The notes under the pieces: model-generated | Database searches by the model: none | Seen by the model: the letters and a program-made list of their open reading frames with translations, nothing else | What the model was told of the DNA's origin: nothing | In this document: piece after piece, positions 57,558-64,000 of the stretch | Layout: every line of letters starts with the position of its first letter | How positions within the stretch are numbered: position 1 is the stretch's first letter | Made by a program: the position numbers and the translations under genes | Source of the DNA: Dyadobacter bucti | GTDB lineage: Bacteria; Bacteroidota; Bacteroidia; Cytophagales; Spirosomataceae | Length of the DNA: 64,000 bases | Direction of reading: 5' to 3' | Assembly: GCF_005869225.1 (NCBI RefSeq) | Contig: NZ_SWFP01000003.1 | Location: 620,001 to 684,000, forward strand

Positions 57558-59255
57558 ATGCTAAGATTTTTTTCAGGTTTGACAATCAGTTTTGTAGTCA
57601 TTTTATATATCATTTATAATTACTATTTCTCTGTTAATTTCCCTTTTCAGGACGACTTTCTGCTCATTCAGTTTATTGAAACGGTTACCAGCCGTGGCCT
57701 TCGTTCGTGGGAGCTTGTAAATGAGTTGTTCCGAACTTTTAATGATCATAAGGCGGTCATTCCGAGGCTCATTTCCCTTGTTGAATACAACCTGACAGGA
57801 CATCTCAATTTCAGATTTTACATCGTACTGGTAACAGTCAATGTCCTTTATATCTTCTACTTTCTCTATTTACAGTTCCGGAAATCTGGACATCCGCTTT
57901 ACTATTTTTTGCCCGCGCCATTTCTGTTCTTTCAGCCGCAGTTTTACGAAGTTTCGGGCTGGGCGCTGAATGGTATGCAACATACATTCCTTATCGCTTT
58001 TACGGTGAGCGCCATTATTTTGGTTTCCCGTGGTACTGCCTGGGCTTTCTACGTGGCCATGTTCTGTTGTTTCCTCGCCACTTTCACGCACGGAAACGGC
58101 ATCCTTTCGTTTCCGGCTATCATCTTTTACTTTTTATGCCGGAAAGATTTCAAAAAAGCGGGCGGGGCAACTTTTTTTATGATCGTTTCGCTTTTGATAT
58201 ATCTCATCGGTTATGAGTCGGGGCAGGCAGTTCAGCTTCCGGCGAGTATTTCCAAATTGTTTGTTTTTCTCTTCAGCTTCATCGGTTTCAGCATGTCGGT
58301 TTTGGGAAGCCATGTATTATGGCCGGTATTGTGGGGTATCGTGATCGTGGTGCTGATGTTTTTCCTGGTGATCAAAGTAGGAGCTACCTATTTCAATAAG
58401 CCGGCATGCCTTAAACCGGGAACTCTGGAATTGCTTACTTTTTTTGTTTTCATATTTACAACAGCCCTTGTCATAGCTATTTTTCGGTCGTGGACCGAAA
58501 TCAGCATTGCAAGCCGGTTCCAAATTTATGCAGCGTTGTCCACGGTCATCTTTTATCTTTTGCTGCTGGATTATTCCGTGGTTTTAAGAAAGAGGGCTGT
58601 TCTACTGGTGATCACCGGCCTGAGCGCGTTGTATTGCGGATATTCTTACTACACATTTACTGGCGACGTTGCGGCCAGACGGACTGCTTACCTGGCAGAT
58701 GTTTACAACTGGACAAACAACAAAAACATGTTCTCTGTGGAAAGGAGCCTTGTATCTAAAGGGAATTTCTATTTATTGCCTGCTTATGAGAAAGGGGTGT
58801 TCAAGCTGCCCAGGCCGGTCGTAGGAAATGCAGAAATGAATGCAATGTACTATCCCGATTCGGGAACTATAAAATCTGCGGGCATTAAAATAGAGGACTG
58901 GAAAATCGTGAGGGCATCAAAAACCGGTGAAGATACGCTTAACTACTTTTTTGTCTCCGCAGATAGCATTCCAAAACGCAAACGTCTACTGCAAGACCGT
59001 TTTCTCGTTTTAAAGGCTCAGGGGACTGACACGTTTTATCTGATGCAAGCCAATCCTAAAACCGAGGGAAGGAAGCATGTACTCGGCGGAGGAAGCTATT
59101 TCAAAACAGGCTTTCTGGCAACACTGAGACAAGATGACCTGGATGTGGGGACATACGAGCTGGGGATGCTGGATGTGGGCTGTTGCGGTGATAAAAGCCT
59201 TTACAAGTTCAAGGAATTGCTTTATGTAGGTGATAACGGCTATATTATAAAATAA
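57558..59255 (+). CDS. GT-C-like integral membrane protein, copy 1
   Basis: A 565-residue protein with about ten membrane segments in residues 5-380 and a soluble C-terminal part of about 180 residues. The first extracytoplasmic loop has VNFPFQDDFLLIQF (about 28-41) with an Asp-Asp pair placed like the catalytic acid loop of GT-C glycosyltransferases. It is followed by RTFNDHKAVIPRLISL (about 62-77). Other conserved stretches are PLYYFLPAPFLFFQPQFYEVSGWALNGMQH and FTHGNGILSFPA. The soluble tail ends with a predicted beta-rich LMQANPKTEGRKHVL segment. It is a clear paralogue of the next gene. I recognise no named family; a lipid-linked sugar transferase is a guess from topology. Confidence 0.75.
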   Translation: MLRFFSGLTISFVVILYIIYNYYFSVNFPFQDDFLLIQFIETVTSRGLRSWELVNELFRTFNDHKAVIPRLISLVEYNLTGHLNFRFYIVLVTVNVLYIFYFLYLQFRKSGHPLYYFLPAPFLFFQPQFYEVSGWALNGMQHTFLIAFTVSAIILVSRGTAWAFYVAMFCCFLATFTHGNGILSFPAIIFYFLCRKDFKKAGGATFFMIVSLLIYLIGYESGQAVQLPASISKLFVFLFSFIGFSMSVLGSHVLWPVLWGIVIVVLMFFLVIKVGATYFNKPACLKPGTLELLTFFVFIFTTALVIAIFRSWTEISIASRFQIYAALSTVIFYLLLLDYSVVLRKRAVLLVITGLSALYCGYSYYTFTGDVAARRTAYLADVYNWTNNKNMFSVERSLVSKGNFYLLPAYEKGVFKLPRPVVGNAEMNAMYYPDSGTIKSAGIKIEDWKIVRASKTGEDTLNYFFVSADSIPKRKRLLQDRFLVLKAQGTDTFYLMQANPKTEGRKHVLGGGSYFKTGFLATLRQDDLDVGTYELGMLDVGCCGDKSLYKFKELLYVGDNGYIIK

Positions 59256-59375
59256 AATTAATTGGTTCACCCACGCTCGAAAAGGATGCTGGTGATACTT
59301 AAATAAGTGGCATGGCGTATTGTTTGATGATGCAATAATTATTTAATTGCGCTACCAAACACACACTATAAGATC

Positions 59376-61070
59376 ATGCTGAAATTTCTAAGTGGCCTCG
59401 CCATCAGTGCAGTAATTGCATTTTACCTTCTCTTTAATCGTTTTTATTCCGTTAATTTCCCTTTTCTGGATGATTTTTCGCTCCTCCAGTTTACCGTGCA
59501 GGTGACAAAAGAGCCTTTCAGTTGGAGTACTTTCATCCACGAGCTCTTCAAAACTTATAACGATCACAAGGCTGTGATCCCGAAGCTTGTCAGCTATTGC
59601 TATTTCCTGATTAACGGATACGTGAATTTCAGGTTCTGCCTTTTTGTAGTCTCGGTAAATGTTACCTTGATATTCGTTTTCCTGTACTTTCAGTTCAGAA
59701 AAATGGCTTTGCCTTTGTATTATTTTCTTCCTTGTGCGTTCCTGTTTTTCCAGCCGCTATACCACGAAATTTCGAACTGGGCCCTCACAGGTATGCAGCA
59801 ATCCTTCCTCATTGTATTTGTTTTATGTGCGATAGCATCGGTGTCATCAGGCACATTGAAAGGATTTTGGATTGCGATGTTATTTTGTTTTTTGGCAACG
59901 TTTACGTTTGGCAGTGGCATTATATCTTTTCCGGCGATAATGTTCTACTTTTTCTGCTTCCGGAATTACCGCAGGATGCTGGGAACAGCAGTATCTATGT
60001 TTGCTGCGCTTGCCATATATCTTTTAAGTTATGAAACGGGGCAAGAAGCAACGATACAGGATAATGTAGTCGATTTGTTTTCGTCTCTTTTTGCATTCAT
60101 AGGGTCTGGAGTATCGGTGTTCGGGCAGCCGGATATTGTCTCTACGGTGCACGGGGTCTTTATTTCGGCATTTGTGATTTTTCTGATGGTTAAAAAATCC
60201 CTGGTCAATTATGAAAAAAACGACAGCTCAAAGTCAGGTACCATCGAACTGCTTACCTTTTTTGCCTTTATTCTCATCACTGCCGCGATTGTGGCGGTTT
60301 GCAGGTCCAGGAGCGGAAGTGTCATTGCCAGCCGTTTTCAGATCTATGCAGCATTGTCTATGGTGGTTTTTTATCTCTTGCTGCTTGATACCACTGAATT
60401 TGCAAGAAGAAAATCTGTACTGGCCGTCCTTACCTGCCTTAGTGCATTTTATTGGTGCTACTCGTATTACACATTTACGGAAATTGTGGCGGCAAAAAAA
60501 GCGACCTATCTGGCCGATATTTTCAATTGGAAAAACAACCGAACTATGTATTCGGTTGAAAAAACCGTCAGGGACAACGCAGCGTTTTATCTTCACCCTG
60601 CCTATAATAAAGGTGTTCTGAAGTTACCTGAGGCAATTATTGAAAAAAGTCAATTGGATTCCCTTTATCGGTATACTATTGCACCGGTCGGAGAGGCAGG
60701 AATTTATGTACAGGACTGGAATGTGAGCAGACGCACGAAGAAGGGAGAAGAAAGGTTGACATACTTTTTTGTGAGGAGTGACGTGGCGCCCGCCCGCAAG
60801 CAGTTTTCCGACGATCGCTTTCTTGTTTTAAAATGCAGAGATGACGGCAGAATTCATCTGGTACAAGCGAATCCAAAAATTGAAGCGAAGAGGAGGATCC
60901 TCAACGGCAACTATTACAGAAAGGGATTCAATGCATTCTTCAGGAATGACGACCTGGGCGAAGGCGTATATGATCTTGCGATTCTGGATGTGAGAAACAA
61001 CAAATATGAAGCGTTTTACAAGCTGAACAAATCCCTTTATTTCTCAAAATGGAATTACTGCCTGCGATGA
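59376..61070 (+). CDS. GT-C-like integral membrane protein, copy 2
   Basis: A 564-residue tandem paralogue of the preceding gene with the same segment order. It has VNFPFLDDFSLLQF, KTYNDHKAVIPKLVSY, PLYYFLPCAFLFFQPLYHEISNWALTGMQQ, FTFGSGIISFPA and LVQANPKIEAKRRIL. The retained residues (PF-x-DDF, DHKAVIP, YYFLP, WAL-x-GMQ, SFPA) are candidates for the active site or fold core. It starts 120 nt after copy 1 and has no obvious promoter of its own (TATTGTTTG at 59319-59327 is one base too long), so co-transcription is possible. Divergence between the two copies is large, so the duplication is old. Confidence 0.75.
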   Translation: MLKFLSGLAISAVIAFYLLFNRFYSVNFPFLDDFSLLQFTVQVTKEPFSWSTFIHELFKTYNDHKAVIPKLVSYCYFLINGYVNFRFCLFVVSVNVTLIFVFLYFQFRKMALPLYYFLPCAFLFFQPLYHEISNWALTGMQQSFLIVFVLCAIASVSSGTLKGFWIAMLFCFLATFTFGSGIISFPAIMFYFFCFRNYRRMLGTAVSMFAALAIYLLSYETGQEATIQDNVVDLFSSLFAFIGSGVSVFGQPDIVSTVHGVFISAFVIFLMVKKSLVNYEKNDSSKSGTIELLTFFAFILITAAIVAVCRSRSGSVIASRFQIYAALSMVVFYLLLLDTTEFARRKSVLAVLTCLSAFYWCYSYYTFTEIVAAKKATYLADIFNWKNNRTMYSVEKTVRDNAAFYLHPAYNKGVLKLPEAIIEKSQLDSLYRYTIAPVGEAGIYVQDWNVSRRTKKGEERLTYFFVRSDVAPARKQFSDDRFLVLKCRDDGRIHLVQANPKIEAKRRILNGNYYRKGFNAFFRNDDLGEGVYDLAILDVRNNKYEAFYKLNKSLYFSKWNYCLR

Positions 61071-61227
61071 ATTCATCGTTGATCCGCCCTTCGCGATTTG
61101 CCTGCTGAGGATATCGCTTTATTGGTAATTTAATATTTTTAAAAGCCTGCGGGTGGTGCATTTAATCCGGTATTTAAGCTGGAAATCTGCGAAAAAAGCC
61201 GTATCTTTACGTGCTTAAAAAGCCTGA

Positions 61228-63219
<1,992 letters not shown>

Positions 63220-63242
63220 CAGTTTATTCTGGTTTGATTTTT

Positions 63243-63278
63243 AAAACGGATGGCTGTGATTTTCAGTCATCCGTTTTT
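63243..63278 (+). terminator. Intrinsic terminator after gyrB
   Basis: AAAACGGATGGCTG and CAGTCATCCGTTTT form a 14-bp stem with one mismatch, followed by a T-run. Confidence 0.85.
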
Positions 63279-63380
63279 AGTTAAATTTAACACAAACTTC
63301 ATTTTCACGAAAACAATAGATTATTAGATTCGTTGAATTTTTAGAGCATCCGCAACTAAAACACAAATTGAATTACTATT

Positions 63381-64000
63381 ATGCCCGGAACGAACGATCC
63401 TATATACAGCAGTGAAAAAAAAGGGAGATTGACGAGCTTATTTTCTTTTTTCAAGAACCCCAAAGAACAGGTAGCTATGGAAGAAAGTAAAAATGTCAGT
63501 TCTTCGGAAAAGGTCAACACGCTGGTACAGCAGAGTGATCTCATCAGCCGTGATTTGAGCTGGCTGAAATTTAATGACAGGGTTCTGGATCAGGCAATTA
63601 ATGATGAACGTAATCTTTTTGATCGTTTGAAATTTCTCGCCATTACATCTTCCAACCTGGACGAATTTTTTACGATCCGGGTTGGGAGTTTGTATAATTA
63701 CCTTGATTTCGGCAAGGAAAGGCTTGACTATTCCGGATTGCGGGAAATTCCTTTTCGGAAGGTTTTAATGAAAGAACTGCATGATTTTGTCCGTCGGCAA
63801 AATGATTGTTATAGAGATCAACTGCTTCCATTGTTCGCCGAGCATGGTTTCAGGATCGTCGGCCTAGAGGAAATGGATAGTGAAGAGAAGCAAGTGGTTG
63901 AAGAGTATTTCGAGCGCACGGTATATCCGATGCTTACACCCATGCTTTTTGACTACACCCACGCATTTCCGGTACTCCTGGCGAAAGTGTTGGTTTTTGC
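63381..64000 (+). CDS. ppk1: Polyphosphate kinase 1, 3' truncated by window end
   Basis: The frame opens at ATG 63381 and is open to the end of the window (206 codons). After about 55 poorly conserved residues comes LISRDLSWLKFNDRVLDQAINDERNLFDRLKFLAITSSNLDEFF (written here as overlapping motifs RDLSWLKFN, LFDRLKFLAI and SNLDEFFTIRVG). This is the N-terminal signature of PPK1. It makes and degrades inorganic polyphosphate from ATP; the catalytic histidines would lie beyond the window. An internal ATG at 63477 (MEESKNVSSSE) is an alternative start. The gyrB terminator lies between gyrB and this gene, so it is a separate transcription unit. Confidence 0.93.
   Translation, partial: MPGTNDPIYSSEKKGRLTSLFSFFKNPKEQVAMEESKNVSSSEKVNTLVQQSDLISRDLSWLKFNDRVLDQAINDERNLFDRLKFLAITSSNLDEFFTIRVGSLYNYLDFGKERLDYSGLREIPFRKVLMKELHDFVRRQNDCYRDQLLPLFAEHGFRIVGLEEMDSEEKQVVEEYFERTVYPMLTPMLFDYTHAFPVLLAKVLVF

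Overview
The window is a chromosomal segment of a Bacteroidota bacterium. It most likely comes from the order Cytophagales, family Spirosomataceae, near Dyadobacter. The evidence is the SusC/SusD pair, a DUF2723/TMEM260-type glycosyltransferase, a GSCFA protein, DUF6934, paired CRTAC1-like VCBS proteins, PVC-type haem-binding and ThuA-like proteins, and repeated matches to the Bacteroidota -7 promoter element TAnnTTTG. The genus is inferred from gene content only. No rRNA, tRNA, CRISPR array, integrase or transposase was recognised.

Layout. 1-6.8 kb: the end of a YbbR-like gene, coaE, dnaX (with an A10 slippage site), a GH16 glucanase with a two-gene DUF6934 module in front of it, a GSCFA protein, and mrp plus a NifU-like protein for Fe-S assembly. 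7-13.4 kb: an enlarged D-Ala-D-Ala-ligase-like enzyme, an MGH1/GH63-type glucosidase and a phosphoglucomutase. 13.5-19.4 kb: an orphan BlaR1-type M56 peptidase with twin operator palindromes, a CarboxypepD_reg-like protein, two small stress operons (ECF sigma factor plus a small membrane protein; two small proteins plus Hsp20) and a small secreted protein. 19.5-25.2 kb: a sugar-oxidation group (two Gfo/Idh/MocA oxidoreductases, a PQQ dehydrogenase with an internal cytochrome c domain, and a Tat-exported TIM-barrel isomerase). 25.3-38.6 kb: housekeeping and envelope genes (tsaE, alanine dehydrogenase, a NatAB-like ABC exporter, the DUF2723 protein, an EEP-family hydrolase, grpE-dnaJ, queG, a DUF1761 protein). 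39-52.6 kb: a nutrient-uptake locus of susC, susD, two large CRTAC1/FG-GAP proteins, a vanadium-haloperoxidase/PAP2 protein and a small outer-membrane protein. 52.6-57.4 kb: a decayed gene, ThuA, and an SGNH-GSDH-HEAT-cytochrome c fusion. 57.5-61.1 kb: twin GT-C-like membrane proteins. 61.2-64 kb: gyrB and the start of ppk1.

How the genes work together. The accessory part is built around periplasmic carbohydrate chemistry: uptake through SusCD, extracellular or periplasmic glycosidases, quinoprotein and cytochrome c oxidation steps, Gfo/Idh oxidoreductases, and cytoplasmic sugar-phosphate interconversion. The most notable non-gene signals are the A10 run in dnaX, twin palindromes upstream of susC and of the M56 gene, three genes whose start codon lies 4-6 nt after a -7 element (probable leaderless mRNAs), and interspersed inverted repeats. 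Start codons were moved inward from the longest possible ORF wherever a promoter element, signal peptide or domain start required it. Functions rest on motif and family recognition by eye; no database search was run.
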